From contig NZ_BLJG01000072.1 of assembly GCF_009932375.1 (NCBI RefSeq), positions 1-49,930 on the forward strand: a stretch of DNA of 49,930 bases. The letters run 5' to 3'. Both the position numbers and the translations under genes were made by a program. This document shows, piece by piece, positions 10,413 through 18,991 of this stretch. The DNA is from Pseudomonas juntendi (GTDB lineage: Bacteria; Pseudomonadota; Gammaproteobacteria; Pseudomonadales; Pseudomonadaceae). Each line of letters begins with the position of its first letter. Position 1 is the first letter of the stretch. Under the pieces are notes generated by a model. It was not told where the DNA came from, made no database searches, and saw nothing but the letters and a program-made list of their open reading frames with translations.

Positions 10413-11030
10413 ATGACCCCTTTTGACGAGTATGATCAGCGGCAGATTGCCGAAGCCATAGCCCGTGCCGAGCGGCACACCGACGCCGAACTGGTGACGG
10501 TACTGGCGCGGCGTGCCGACGACTATGCGTATTGGCCGCTGCTTTGGGCTGCCGTGCTGGCACTGGCCGTGCCGGGCCTGCTGCAGTGGCTGCTGGGCTG
10601 GCCGGGCGTGCGTGGCTTGTTGGTGGCCAACATGCTGCTGTTTGTCGGCTTGTGCCTGCTGCTGCGCAGCCCGCGCCTGGCCGGCTGGCTGATCCCCCAG
10701 GTGCTGCGCCGCTGGCGTGCTTCGCGCCTGGCGCACCAGCAATTTCGCGAGCTGAACCTGCAGCGCACGGCGGCTGGCACGGGGGTGCTGATTTTCGTCA
10801 GCGAGGCGGAGCGGCATGTGGAAATACTGGTTGACCGCGGCATCGAGCACTGCCTGGATGCCAGCGCTCGGGCGGCACTCGTCAGCCGGCTTGCCGAACA
10901 GGTGCGCCAGGGGCGGACCCTGCAGGGTTTTGTCGAATGCATCGAGGCCTGCGGCGAGTTACTGAGCGAGCAGGTGCCACCGACCCATGCGCGTAACGAG
11001 CTGCCAAACCGCCTGGTGATTCTCGACTGA
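10413..11030 (+). CDS. TPM-domain membrane protein (YgcG-related)
   Basis: A 205-residue protein starting at ATG 10413. It resembles the second protein of the YgcG/TPM group. The first ~35 residues (QRQIAEAIARAERHTDAELV) match the start of the TPM fold, two membrane helices follow at about 40-60 and 68-90, and the rest of the TPM domain comes after (TGVLIFVSEAERHVEILVDR ... FVECIEACGELL). The function of this form is unknown; TPM proteins are linked to photosystem repair in plants and to membrane or envelope roles in bacteria. Divergent from bglX. Confidence 0.75.
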   Translation: MTPFDEYDQRQIAEAIARAERHTDAELVTVLARRADDYAYWPLLWAAVLALAVPGLLQWLLGWPGVRGLLVANMLLFVGLCLLLRSPRLAGWLIPQVLRRWRASRLAHQQFRELNLQRTAAGTGVLIFVSEAERHVEILVDRGIEHCLDASARAALVSRLAEQVRQGRTLQGFVECIEACGELLSEQVPPTHARNELPNRLVILD

Positions 11031-11141
11031 GGCAGCATGCAGGCGCGCACTTGGATAAGGGCAGGCAGTTCGGGGCTGCTGTGCAGCCCATCGCCAGCTC
11101 CTATTGAACAATACATAACTTGTTGATTCAGCCGGGCCCTT

Positions 11142-11224
11142 GTGGGAGCGGGCGCGCCCGCGAACACCGGCGTAGCCGGTGCCAGCCACCGCGTTGGGCT
11201 CTTCGCGGGCTCGCCCGCTCCCAC
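11142..11224. repeat. Pair of inverted REP elements
   Basis: GTGGGAGCGGGCGCGCCCGCG (11142-11162) and its inverted partner CGCGGGCTCGCCCGCTCCCAC (11204-11224) enclose a GC-rich centre. This is the common P. putida intergenic REP doublet. Confidence 0.8.
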
Positions 11225-11348
11225 ACAGGCCGCGTCGCGCTTGCGGCAGGTGTTTGCCACAAGCTATGCAGCGCCTGGCCTAGCCTGGCCTGGGCGTGAC
11301 GCGGCCGTGGGTGACCAAGGTATGCCTGGCCGCACGGCACACGGTAGA

Positions 11349-12596
11349 ATGAGCGTTCCGCTACCCAAGGCCCCTTTGTCCATGCCCGCCAGTCATTCCG
11401 CTTCCGCCGCGCCGGACGCACTCGCCCAGTTCCTCGACCTGCTGAACGCTGCCCTGCAGGGCGGCACGTTAAGCAAGCTGGTGCTGGCGCGCCATGTCGG
11501 TGCCGACCAGACCCTGCAACGAATCATCGCCAAGCCGCTGCAGGTCAAGGGCCAGCCCTGCCTGTCGCTGGTCTACCGTCACCAGACCCGAGACATCACC
11601 CGCAACCTGGCCCTGGACGATGCCTTGACGCTGGTGGCCGAGTTGCTGCCGGGCAGCTTCCGCAACGCCCACCTCTTCGATGCCGACGGCGAAGTACAGC
11701 TGACCTTCAGCAAGAAGGGCAAGCCGATGCTTCAGCGCCATGGCGCACAAGCCCCGCGCGAGGCCGCGCCCGCCAGTGGCCATGACCGTGAGAAAAAACG
11801 CTACCTGGAGCTGTCGCGCCCATTCCTGCGCGACCTTGGCGTGACCGACGCGCAGGGGGCACTGATCCCGTCCATGTCGCGCAAATGGAAGCAGATCAAC
11901 AAGTTCATCGAGGTCTTCGACCACGCCCTGGCCAGCGCCCCGGTGCCGGCACAGCAGCTACTGCGGGTGGCCGACTTTGGCTCGGGCAAGGGCTACCTGA
12001 CCTTCGCCATGCATGATTACCTGCGCAATACGTTGGGCCGCGAAGCGCAGGTGACCGGGGTTGAACTGCGCCAGGACATGGTCGACCTGTGCAACGCCGC
12101 CGCGGTGCGGCTGCAGCATGCGGGCCTGGAGTTCCAGTGTGGTGACGTGCGCAGCGTGGTGCCCGACGCCATCGAGGTGATGATCGCCCTGCATGCCTGT
12201 GACATCGCCACCGACTATGCCATCCATACCGGCATCCGCAGCAATGCCGCGATCATCATGTGTTCGCCGTGCTGCCACAAGCAGATCCGCCCGCAACTGC
12301 ACAGCCCGGGCCTGCTGCAGCCAATGCTGCAATACGGCCTGCACCTGGGCCAGCAGGCCGAAATGCTCACGGACAGCTTGCGGGCGCTGTACCTGGAGGC
12401 CTGTGGTTATGAGACCAAGGTATTCGAGTTCATCTCCCTGGAGCACACCAACAAGAACAAGATGATTCTTGCGGTGAAGCGGCGCCAGCCGGGCGACAAC
12501 CGTGCGCTGCTGGAGAAAATCGCCCAGCTCAAGGCGTTCTATGGGGTGCAGGAGCATTGCCTGGAGACGCTGTTGCGGTGCGACGGGCTGCTCTGA
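11349..12596 (+). CDS. Class I SAM-dependent methyltransferase
   Basis: A 415-residue protein from ATG 11349 (MSVPLPKAPLSM); the longer open frame would run through the REP doublet, so it is rejected. The N-terminal ~190 residues form an uncharacterised domain with FSKKGKPML and REKKRYLELSRPFLRDLGVT. The C-terminal half is a Rossmann-type methyltransferase with motif I VADFGSGKGYLTFAMHDYL, motif II VTGVELRQDMVDLC and IALHACDIATDYAI, then the conserved SPCCHKQIRPQL. This arrangement matches the methyltransferase family with a CCHKQ motif (methyltransferase domain 32 in my recollection). The substrate is unknown, possibly RNA. Confidence 0.85.
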   Translation: MSVPLPKAPLSMPASHSASAAPDALAQFLDLLNAALQGGTLSKLVLARHVGADQTLQRIIAKPLQVKGQPCLSLVYRHQTRDITRNLALDDALTLVAELLPGSFRNAHLFDADGEVQLTFSKKGKPMLQRHGAQAPREAAPASGHDREKKRYLELSRPFLRDLGVTDAQGALIPSMSRKWKQINKFIEVFDHALASAPVPAQQLLRVADFGSGKGYLTFAMHDYLRNTLGREAQVTGVELRQDMVDLCNAAAVRLQHAGLEFQCGDVRSVVPDAIEVMIALHACDIATDYAIHTGIRSNAAIIMCSPCCHKQIRPQLHSPGLLQPMLQYGLHLGQQAEMLTDSLRALYLEACGYETKVFEFISLEHTNKNKMILAVKRRQPGDNRALLEKIAQLKAFYGVQEHCLETLLRCDGLL

Positions 12597-12737
12597 GCGG
12601 GCGCGTATCCCTACCATCCCTACAGAATTCCTTTGCCCTTGATCGGTAATGCTTGTAGGGCATTTCCTAGCCGTGCCTTTCAAGGCGTTCTCTGATCAGC
12701 GTTTCTGTAGTGTGACGTGCTGAGTAGTCAGTTAGCC

Positions 12738-12757
12738 GGGTTGTCATTTGACAACCC
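12738..12757. promoter_or_regulatory. Perfect 20-bp palindrome upstream of a toxin-antitoxin-like pair
   Basis: GGGTTGTCATTTGACAACCC has exact 9-bp arms around a TT centre and ends 32 bases before the ATG at 12790. The position suits an autoregulatory operator bound by the downstream HTH protein; this is inferred. Confidence 0.65.
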
Positions 12758-12789
12758 ATGAGCAGTAAGTCCACACTGGAGAAAAGCTG

Positions 12790-13059
12790 ATGGCCCGCCC
12801 CAGTCATGCCAGGAAAGAGGTTGAATTGGCCTTGAGGCACGCGGAATCAAAGGGATGGAGAGTTGCGGTAGGCGGGGGACATTGTTGGGGAAAAATGTAT
12901 TGCCCTTTCAACGATGCCGACTGTCGATGCGGGGAGTATTGCATTACCAGCATATGGAGCACGCCACGTAACGCCGGTAATTTAGCGCGACAGTTGAGGC
13001 GTGTGGTTGATCACTGTTCGGCTGACAGGCTGGCAATGTGTACCCCCAAGGAGGAGTAG
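12790..13059 (+). CDS. HicA-like small protein with conserved Cys cluster (putative toxin)
   Basis: An 89-residue protein starting at ATG 12790 behind TGGAGAAAAGC. The order helix, GWRVAVGGGHCWGKMYCP, then Cys-rich NDADCRCGEYCITSIWSTPR and a C-terminal helix NAGNLARQLRRVVDHC resembles the small HicA-type dsRNA-binding fold, with His in GGGH in the place of the HicA catalytic His. The C-x-C-x(3)-C cluster plus further Cys is unlike classic HicA and might bind metal. It is the first gene of a pair separated by 2 bases, behind a palindromic operator, an arrangement typical of type II modules. Toxicity is inferred, not shown. Confidence 0.6.
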   Translation: MARPSHARKEVELALRHAESKGWRVAVGGGHCWGKMYCPFNDADCRCGEYCITSIWSTPRNAGNLARQLRRVVDHCSADRLAMCTPKEE

Positions 13060-13061
13060 CG

Positions 13062-13580
13062 ATGGAGTATGAGTTCACTCTCAGGTATCAGCTGAGCGGG
13101 AACGAAGATATCGATGCGTTGCTGGAGCGCCTGGCTCAGTACGGATGTGATGATGCATTGGCTGGTGTAGGTCAACCTGGGCGTCTGGCATTGGCATTCA
13201 CTCGCCAGGCGACATCTGCCAGGCAGGCCATCGAGAGCGCATTGAGTGATGTTGCCAGAGCGGTTCCAGGCGCTCGCCTGATCGAAGCGACCCCCGATCT
13301 GGTCGGGCTCAGCGATGTGGCGGAACTCATCGGTGTATCTCGGCAGAACATGCGCAAATTGATGCTCGCCCATGCAGGTAGCTTCCCAGTACCCGTGCAT
13401 GATGGCAGCACCGCTCTGTGGCACCTGGCCGATGTGTTGCCATGGCTGCAGGCGCGAGGGAGCTACCCGATCGGCAAGAGCACGTTGGAGCTTGCGCGCA
13501 TGGCAATGGCCGTTAACGTGTCCAAAGCATACGAACGCGTGCTCGGCGAGCCAGACCTGGCCCCTTCAACAGGCGCCTGA
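13062..13580 (+). CDS. HTH-domain partner protein (putative antitoxin)
   Basis: A 172-residue protein; ATG 13062 follows AAGGAGGAGTAGCG, a strong ribosome site. The N-terminal ~85 residues form an alpha/beta domain (LRYQLSGNEDIDALLERLAQ ... ARQAIESALSDVARAVPG) that could neutralise the neighbour. A MerR/AlpA-type helix-turn-helix lies at about 88-130 (VGLSDVAELIGVSRQNMRKL, then ALWHLADVLPWL). The C-terminal helix ends LELARMAMAVNVSKAYERVL. HicB antitoxins have a similar plan, an RNase H-like N-terminus plus a DNA-binding C-terminus, but this one is larger and not plainly HicB. It converges with and overlaps the DUF4917 gene by 15 bases. Confidence 0.6.
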   Translation: MEYEFTLRYQLSGNEDIDALLERLAQYGCDDALAGVGQPGRLALAFTRQATSARQAIESALSDVARAVPGARLIEATPDLVGLSDVAELIGVSRQNMRKLMLAHAGSFPVPVHDGSTALWHLADVLPWLQARGSYPIGKSTLELARMAMAVNVSKAYERVLGEPDLAPSTGA

Positions 13581-14600
13581 GGCTGGCCTCAACCTCCGGG
13601 TGGCCACGGCTTCGATAGACAGCGATGCCTGCCCCAGCGGATGGGTCGTGGCATCGAAGAAGTGCAGTGACGTGCCCGGCATGGCGCCCAGGCGATCGAC
13701 GAAATGCTGCTTCTGGTTGATCACCGACGCTTCACTCAACGGCCGAATGGCGATCGCCAGGTGCTTGGGCCCGGCCATTCGAATGGCGTCGAGCAGGTGC
13801 TGGTCAGTGCTGTCCAGGTGCTGGCCGAACAGGCACAGGCCACGGTGTTCCTGGGCCAGCTGCCCCAGGCACCAGCTCAGGTAGTCCGAGTGGCGGATGG
13901 CGCGCAGTTTCTCGTCGCTGCGGTCTTCATTGACGAACAGCGGCACCTCACCGGGAATGTTCACGGCAAAACCTTCCAGCAGCTCGGCGCTCTCGGCGCT
14001 GCGTTGACGGGTGGTGCCGTCGGGTTGCTTGAGCAGGTGCAAGCCACCGTGCAGGTGCATCACCCGGGTACCCTCGCTGCTGCGCTGACGCACATCGAAG
14101 TAACCCTGCTCGTCGAACAGGTCCGCGAAGCCCTGCGGGGCATGTTGCAGGGCCCAAGGCAGCAGCAGGTCGTAGTTGCTGGTGTAGACGCTGCGATAGC
14201 CACGCAAGGCCTGATTGAGCACGGCCAGGGTTGCCGGGGGCATCAGCCGCCAGGGCAGATGCACGGTGCGCACGGCGTGGATCAGCGCTTCCTTGATCGA
14301 GTAATAGCGGTTGAGCGGCGCAGTGGAGTTGATGGCGAGCGCAGCATTGGCGCGCACGGTGGTGTTGAGCGCGCTGAGCACCGGTTCGAACAGCTCCGTG
14401 CCCAAGGACTTGAACAGGGCCTGGTCGCTGATCGCCAGGCCTTTCTTGCGACCGGCGCGTTGCGCCTCCTCGAACAGCGAGAAATAGCCGAACGGCTTCC
14501 ACACTGCGCGGCTGGCGCCGTTACCCAGCAGCAGGGCATCGCAGGGGTGGCGGGCGGCAAGTTCCGGCCAGGGCAGGAGTGGGGCGTCGAGTGCAGGCAT
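13566..14600 (-). CDS. DUF4917 family protein, SIR2-like fold
   Basis: A 344-residue protein. Start 14600 (MPALDAPLLPW) is preferred to the Met 57 bases upstream because conserved sequence begins here. It contains LLLGNGASRAVW near the start, SVYTSNYDLLLPWAL in the middle and VMHLHGGLHLL, which match the NAD-binding GxGxS, the SxNYD and the LHG motifs of SIR2-like proteins. SIR2-like proteins in bacteria often cleave NAD+ in antiphage defence, but DUF4917 members also occur alone in core genomes, as here. NADase activity is not proven. Convergent with the HTH gene. Confidence 0.75.
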   Translation of the reverse strand: MPALDAPLLPWPELAARHPCDALLLGNGASRAVWKPFGYFSLFEEAQRAGRKKGLAISDQALFKSLGTELFEPVLSALNTTVRANAALAINSTAPLNRYYSIKEALIHAVRTVHLPWRLMPPATLAVLNQALRGYRSVYTSNYDLLLPWALQHAPQGFADLFDEQGYFDVRQRSSEGTRVMHLHGGLHLLKQPDGTTRQRSAESAELLEGFAVNIPGEVPLFVNEDRSDEKLRAIRHSDYLSWCLGQLAQEHRGLCLFGQHLDSTDQHLLDAIRMAGPKHLAIAIRPLSEASVINQKQHFVDRLGAMPGTSLHFFDATTHPLGQASLSIEAVATRRLRPASGAC

Positions 14601-14663
14601 GCTGGGTCCATTGGTGGTGCGGGCGCGGGGCGACTTTAGCATGTCAGGCGGGGGCAAGGGGTA

Positions 14664-16370
14664 TCAACCCTGCCTGGCCGCCGGCACGCTGCGCTTGCGG
14701 TTACGCCATACCCGGTAGGCCCGGATGCCGGCGCGCACCGAACCGAACAGCAATTTGTCCTCCATCTCGCGCGCCATGCCCGAGCGCACCAGCATGCGCA
14801 GAAAGCTGCCGCGGGCACGGGCGATGGCGAAGAAAATGCCCTGCGCGGCCAGGGTATCGCGCACTTCACGCAATGCGGCCATGCCGCTGACATCGATACT
14901 GGTCACGGCCTCGGCATCGAACAACACGGCCTTGGGCTGGGCCTCGCCTTGCACCGCTTCGAGAAGGCGCATCTTGAAGTAGTCGGCATTGAAGAACAGG
15001 ATTGCGTCGTCAAAACGGTAGACCACCAGGCCGGGCACCGTCCGCGCATCCTTGAACTTGCGAATGTCGACCTGGCCTTCGGTGCCCGGCAGCCAGCCGA
15101 GCACGGCGTCGGTAGGCTGGTAGATGCTGTACAGCAGGCGCAGTATCGCCAAGGTCACGGCAAACACGATGCCGGGCAGCACGCCCAGCCCCAGCACCCC
15201 CACGGTGGTCAGCAGGCACAGCCAGAATTCGAAACGGCTCAGGCGCCGAATGTGGCCCAATGACTTGATATCGATCAGCCCCCAGCCAGCCATCAGCAGC
15301 ACCGCGCCCAGCGCCGCCTGAGGGATCCACGCCATGGGCGCGGTGAAAAACAAAAGGATCAAGGCGATCACCAGGGCGGCGACGATGCCGACCAGCTGGC
15401 TTTTGCCCCCGACCATGTCGTTGACGGCGGTGCGCGAATCGGCACCGCTGATGGCAAAACCCTGGGAAACCCCGGCGGCCAGATTGCTCACGCCCAACGC
15501 CACGAACTCGTGGTTGGCGTTGATGGCGTAGCCATGCCGGGCAGCAAAACTGCGCGCGGTGAGCATGGCGCTGCAGAAACTGACCGTGGCGATACCCAGG
15601 GCGTCGCGCAGCAGGCTTTTCATTTCTGCCAGGTTGCTGTGTGGCCAGGCCAGTTGCGGGATGCCGGCCGGCACCGGGCCGAGGATGGCGACGCCGAAGC
15701 GGTCGAGGCCGAACAGACCCACCAGCAGCATGAACAGCGCCACCACCGTTAGCGCGGCCGGCAGGCGCGGGTAGCGGCGTGGCAGCCAGATCAGCAGGCC
15801 CAGGGCGGCCAGGCCGATGCACAACGTCAACCCGTGGATTTCGCCCAGGCGCTGGAGGAAGTTGATCAGGCTGAGGATGAAACCGTCGCCCTCGATGCTG
15901 AACCCCACCACCTTGGACAACTGCCCGGCGATCAGGCTCAGGCCGATACCGTTGAGGTAGCCGATCAGAATCGGCCGCGAGAAGAAGCTGGCGATGAACC
16001 CGGCCCGCGCCAGGCCAGCGGCAATCAGCATGACCCCGACCAGCACGGTGACGATGACCGACAGCTCGGCAGTGCGTTGCGGATCGCCCAGGGCCAGCGG
16101 CGCCACGGCCCCGGCAATCATGGCGCAGGTAGCCGCGTCGGGGCCGACCATCAACTGGCGCGAGCTCCCGATCAGCGCATAGACCATCATCGGCAGCACA
16201 CAGGCGTACAGGCCGTACTGCGGCGGCAGGCCCACGATCTGGGCGTAGGCGATGGCAATCGGGATCTGGATGGCTGCCACCGACAGCCCTGCCTGCAGGT
16301 CGGCGTGCAGCCATTCGCGGCGGTAGTGCAGCAGGTTGGCAAGGCCCGGTAGCCAGCGGGAGAGCAACAT
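14664..16370 (-). CDS. SulP-family anion transporter with STAS domain
   Basis: A 568-residue inner-membrane protein. The membrane part (about 1-400) begins LQAGLSVAAIQIPIAIAYAQ and contains GLPPQYGLYACVLPMMVYAL, the SulP signature, and IAISGADSRTAVNDMVGGKS. The C-terminal cytoplasmic STAS domain, about 430-545, has FDAEAVTSIDVSGMAALREV, including the Ser/Asp loop that in anti-sigma antagonists is phosphorylated. It transports sulfate, bicarbonate or another anion or dicarboxylate; the substrate cannot be told from sequence. Length is normal for the family. Confidence 0.9.
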   Translation of the reverse strand: MLLSRWLPGLANLLHYRREWLHADLQAGLSVAAIQIPIAIAYAQIVGLPPQYGLYACVLPMMVYALIGSSRQLMVGPDAATCAMIAGAVAPLALGDPQRTAELSVIVTVLVGVMLIAAGLARAGFIASFFSRPILIGYLNGIGLSLIAGQLSKVVGFSIEGDGFILSLINFLQRLGEIHGLTLCIGLAALGLLIWLPRRYPRLPAALTVVALFMLLVGLFGLDRFGVAILGPVPAGIPQLAWPHSNLAEMKSLLRDALGIATVSFCSAMLTARSFAARHGYAINANHEFVALGVSNLAAGVSQGFAISGADSRTAVNDMVGGKSQLVGIVAALVIALILLFFTAPMAWIPQAALGAVLLMAGWGLIDIKSLGHIRRLSRFEFWLCLLTTVGVLGLGVLPGIVFAVTLAILRLLYSIYQPTDAVLGWLPGTEGQVDIRKFKDARTVPGLVVYRFDDAILFFNADYFKMRLLEAVQGEAQPKAVLFDAEAVTSIDVSGMAALREVRDTLAAQGIFFAIARARGSFLRMLVRSGMAREMEDKLLFGSVRAGIRAYRVWRNRKRSVPAARQG

Positions 16371-16718
16371 GCGTCGTCCTTTCGAAATGTTTCACGAAAC
16401 CTTGGGTGCATTGAAACGGATCGACAGGCAATTGGCCATGCTGCTGATCATCGAAAGCAGCAGATCGAAGCGATGGGCAGAAACGAAAAAAGGAGCGAAC
16501 GCTCCTTTTGACAGCGATGACGTTGCCGGAACGCCATGCGGGGGAATGTAATGTGGAGCGGGTAGAGGGAATCACCCAAGGCAGCCAACCCATTGATTAA
16601 TAAAGATTTTTTCTGGTTATTAAAACCAGAAGTGGCCTCTGAATGTACCACATCACCCCTCTTGGCGAAAGGCATAAATCCACCGCCTTCTGCTGGCAGC
16701 TACCGACAGCCACTGCGA
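16371..16718. other. Intergenic seam between core genome and accessory DNA
   Basis: No gene is supported here. The stretch includes an isolated hairpin terminator (16486-16509) and an AT-rich segment at 16590-16625 (TAATAAAGATTTTTTC). Gene content changes from core metabolism to regulators and then defence on either side, so it is a candidate junction. Confidence 0.4.
16486..16509. terminator. Isolated bidirectional terminator hairpin
   Basis: AAAAAAGGAGCG and CGCTCCTTTT form a 10-bp stem with an AA loop, flanked by A-run and T-run, so it can stop transcription from both sides. No intact gene ends at it, suggesting the gene it served has been lost or replaced. Confidence 0.75.
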
Positions 16719-17360
16719 TCAGGAAGGGAGCGCTTTTGCGATCTGCAGTGCCCTGCGCTCGAACCGTTCGGAAACAGGGTTCGCTTGCCCCTGGGGCCTA
16801 TGCAGGTGCGCCACGATTTCGTAGGGGCCGTCGTCCAGTGGTCGCATGCTGACTCCCCATCCAGGGGCGTGCTTGATACGCGATTGTGCGGATACCCCGA
16901 CACCGTAGCCGGCAGAAACCCATAGCGCCATCATCTCGAAGGAAGTCACGTACTGAAGGTTCTGCGGGTCAGCAGGCAGACGCGCGAGCAGCCGACGATC
17001 CAGCGAAGAACAGGTCTCAGCCTCCCAGCGAAAGATCGGATAGTTCTGGAGGTCGGCGATGGTGAGCGATGCCTGCTCAAGCAAGGGAAGCCTCAGCGGT
17101 ATCGCAACGGCCATGTGCTCAATCCACAAGGGCTGGGTTTCCAGGGCCGGATCGCTCGCTCCTTGAAGCGACATTCCCACGTCGTAGCGGCCTTCACGAA
17201 GCCCATCAAGCAGCTCGTCACCTGCCACTTCAAAGAACGTGATGCTGACCTCGGGTTCTTCCGCTCGTTGCAGCGCGAGCAGCGCCGAGAGCTGAGATGA
17301 CGATACGCCTGGCGCAATCGCAAGCCTGAGGTGGGCGGGTTGGCTGGTGATGTTGTCCAC
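16719..17360 (-). pseudogene. LysR-type effector-binding domain without its HTH
   Basis: The ORF starts at a GTG (17360) and gives 213 residues that match only the periplasmic-binding-like domain of LysR regulators: HLRLAIAPGVSSSQLSALLA, the DVGMSLQGA strand and a late SAGYGVGVSAQSRI. The N-terminal ~85 residues carrying the helix-turn-helix are missing. The same frame can be followed about 45 bases upstream (ending ..FALDLLRRF) before a stop, consistent with truncation of a once longer gene. It probably cannot bind DNA alone. Confidence 0.65.
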
Positions 17361-17466
17361 GGAGAACCTACAGAAGCGACGAAGCAGGTCAAGGGCAAAC
17401 CAGCATCATAGTAAAGAGAGAAGTTTAACGTCTATATGTTTAACGTGGTTAATTTAAGAGGATTGT

Positions 17467-17787
17467 TTGACGCTTCTGTTGATGCAGAAGCTTACTATTC
17501 AGCCAGGTCGTCCACCTGGCACACCCACATATGAATCCGAACCAGCATTAGCTTTCGGGCGGGCCGTGCGTGCCGCTCGCGTCGCGCAGGGGGTCGCTCA
17601 AGACGATTTTGCGTATCAGGCGGGAATATCGCGTTCGCACATGGGCAAGATCGAACGCGGGGAGCATGTGCCGACGCTGCCTTTGATACTGAAAATTGCT
17701 GCCGCGCTCGGAATCAGCGCCAGCGAGTTGATGGCGGCGACTGAAAAGAACCTCAACTCTGGCAGTGAGCCGCCAGGCTCGCCATAA
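17467..17787 (+). CDS. XRE-family helix-turn-helix protein
   Basis: A 106-residue protein; the start may be 17467 or the internal ATG at 17482. One Cro/CI-type domain lies at about 28-88: FGRAVRAARVAQGVAQDDFA (helix 1-2), QAGISRSHMGKIERGEHVP (recognition helix) and LPLILKIAAALGISASELM. No second domain. Genes of this type sit on many integrative elements. It is divergent from the LysR fragment. Confidence 0.8.
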   Translation: MTLLLMQKLTIQPGRPPGTPTYESEPALAFGRAVRAARVAQGVAQDDFAYQAGISRSHMGKIERGEHVPTLPLILKIAAALGISASELMAATEKNLNSGSEPPGSP

Positions 17788-17822
17788 CAGCCCGAGCTTC
17801 AGTAGCAGCTCTTGCCGCCCGA

Positions 17823-18713
17823 TCAATCGCCCGAGTGCTCGTGCAGGCGCGCGATGAACCGCGCAGCCGACACCGGCAAATCCTCGCTGACGGGCCGAAG
17901 CAAGTAGGTCGTGATGACTGCGGAATCCATGGCCAGGGGGCGGATCACCACATCGGAGCGCTGGCTCGCCGCGACCCTGGTTGCCCTGATGAAGCCAACT
18001 CCGTAGCCCGCACCGACCAGGGTAAGCATCATGTCCAGCGAAGACACATGCTCGGCGACGTCAGGCTCACGCTCCAGCGGCCGCAGGAGCCGCGCCAATT
18101 CACGGTAGTAGCCTTCGTATAGCTGTGGATCGCATAAGACCAGAGGGTAGCTCGCGAGCTTGTGCAGCGGAACGGTCTTATGCGAAAGCAAGGGGTGCCG
18201 GGCGGGCACCGCGACCACCAGCGAGTCGTGCCAGAGTGGCTCAGTCAGGATGTCATCGCCGACCTCCGCAGTGTGCGCGAAGCCGATCGAGAAGTCGCCC
18301 GAGCGTAGCCCGCGCAACTGCTCGGCCAGCGGCACTTCGGACAGGCGAATTTCGATCTCTGGCTCTTCCTCGCGACAACGGGCCAGGAGGCCTGACAGCC
18401 GGGGATCGATTGCGCCGTCGGAGATGGCGATTCGAAGGCTTCCGCTCAGGCCCGACGCGACCGCCCGGACATTTTCCTGAGCCAATTTCAGCGCGGCCAA
18501 CACCCTGTGCACGTCTTGCAGGAACGTTGCGCCCGCCTCGGTAAGCGCCGTACCCCGGCGGTTGCGCACGAAGAGCACCGCGCCCAGGTCGTCCTCAAGC
18601 TCCTTGATGGCGCGGGACAAGGGTGGTTGTTCGATATGCAGGCGCTCGGCGGCCCGTGTGAAGTGCAGCTCCTCTGCGAGAGCCACAAAGCAGCGAAGGT
18701 GTCGCAGTTCCAT
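17823..18713 (-). CDS. LysR-family transcriptional regulator
   Basis: A 296-residue, full-length LTTR. The winged HTH is at 1-60 (LRCFVALAEELHFTRAAERL, then HIEQPPLSRAIKELEDDLGA). The effector domain runs from about 90 to 290, with IAISDGAIDPRLSGLLARCR and VGAGYGVGFIRATR. The effector is unknown. Its closest relatives in layout are benzoate/catechol-type LTTRs, but no catabolic operon lies nearby; the divergent neighbour is the WYL regulator of the defence operon. Confidence 0.88.
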   Translation of the reverse strand: MELRHLRCFVALAEELHFTRAAERLHIEQPPLSRAIKELEDDLGAVLFVRNRRGTALTEAGATFLQDVHRVLAALKLAQENVRAVASGLSGSLRIAISDGAIDPRLSGLLARCREEEPEIEIRLSEVPLAEQLRGLRSGDFSIGFAHTAEVGDDILTEPLWHDSLVVAVPARHPLLSHKTVPLHKLASYPLVLCDPQLYEGYYRELARLLRPLEREPDVAEHVSSLDMMLTLVGAGYGVGFIRATRVAASQRSDVVIRPLAMDSAVITTYLLRPVSEDLPVSAARFIARLHEHSGD

Positions 18714-18940
18714 GGGCCGTGCTCCTGTTCCATATCAAGGATCTATTCGCATCAGTTTTCGTCCGCGATGGCCTGCTGGATGCACCCCATTCCACGCCGT
18801 TCCTGGTGCGCTCCGCTGGGCTGATCGCCTACTCGTCCGTGACAGATCATTCATTTGCGCCTCAAAAAATGGTTATCATAATGCAGCGTACTAGCAAACT
18901 CGCTTGGATTCATAGACGTCTTTTCAAGCAGCTCATATAC

Positions 18941-18957
18941 TTTCTGCAGAAATCTGC
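18941..18957. promoter_or_regulatory. Overlapping palindromes in the WYL operon promoter region
   Basis: TTTCTGCAGAAA (18941-18952) and GCAGAAATCTGC (18946-18957) overlap just 35 bases before the WYL start. BrxR/CapW-type regulators bind inverted repeats in their own promoters, so this is the best operator candidate; binding is inferred. Confidence 0.45.
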
Positions 18958-18991
18958 ATAAGCATTCGCTAACCCGAACGAGCCAACCAGG

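Noticed and set aside
7888..10416. 842-codon open frame opposite bglX
   Set aside because: Shadow of bglX caused by high GC at third positions; no start site or domain support.
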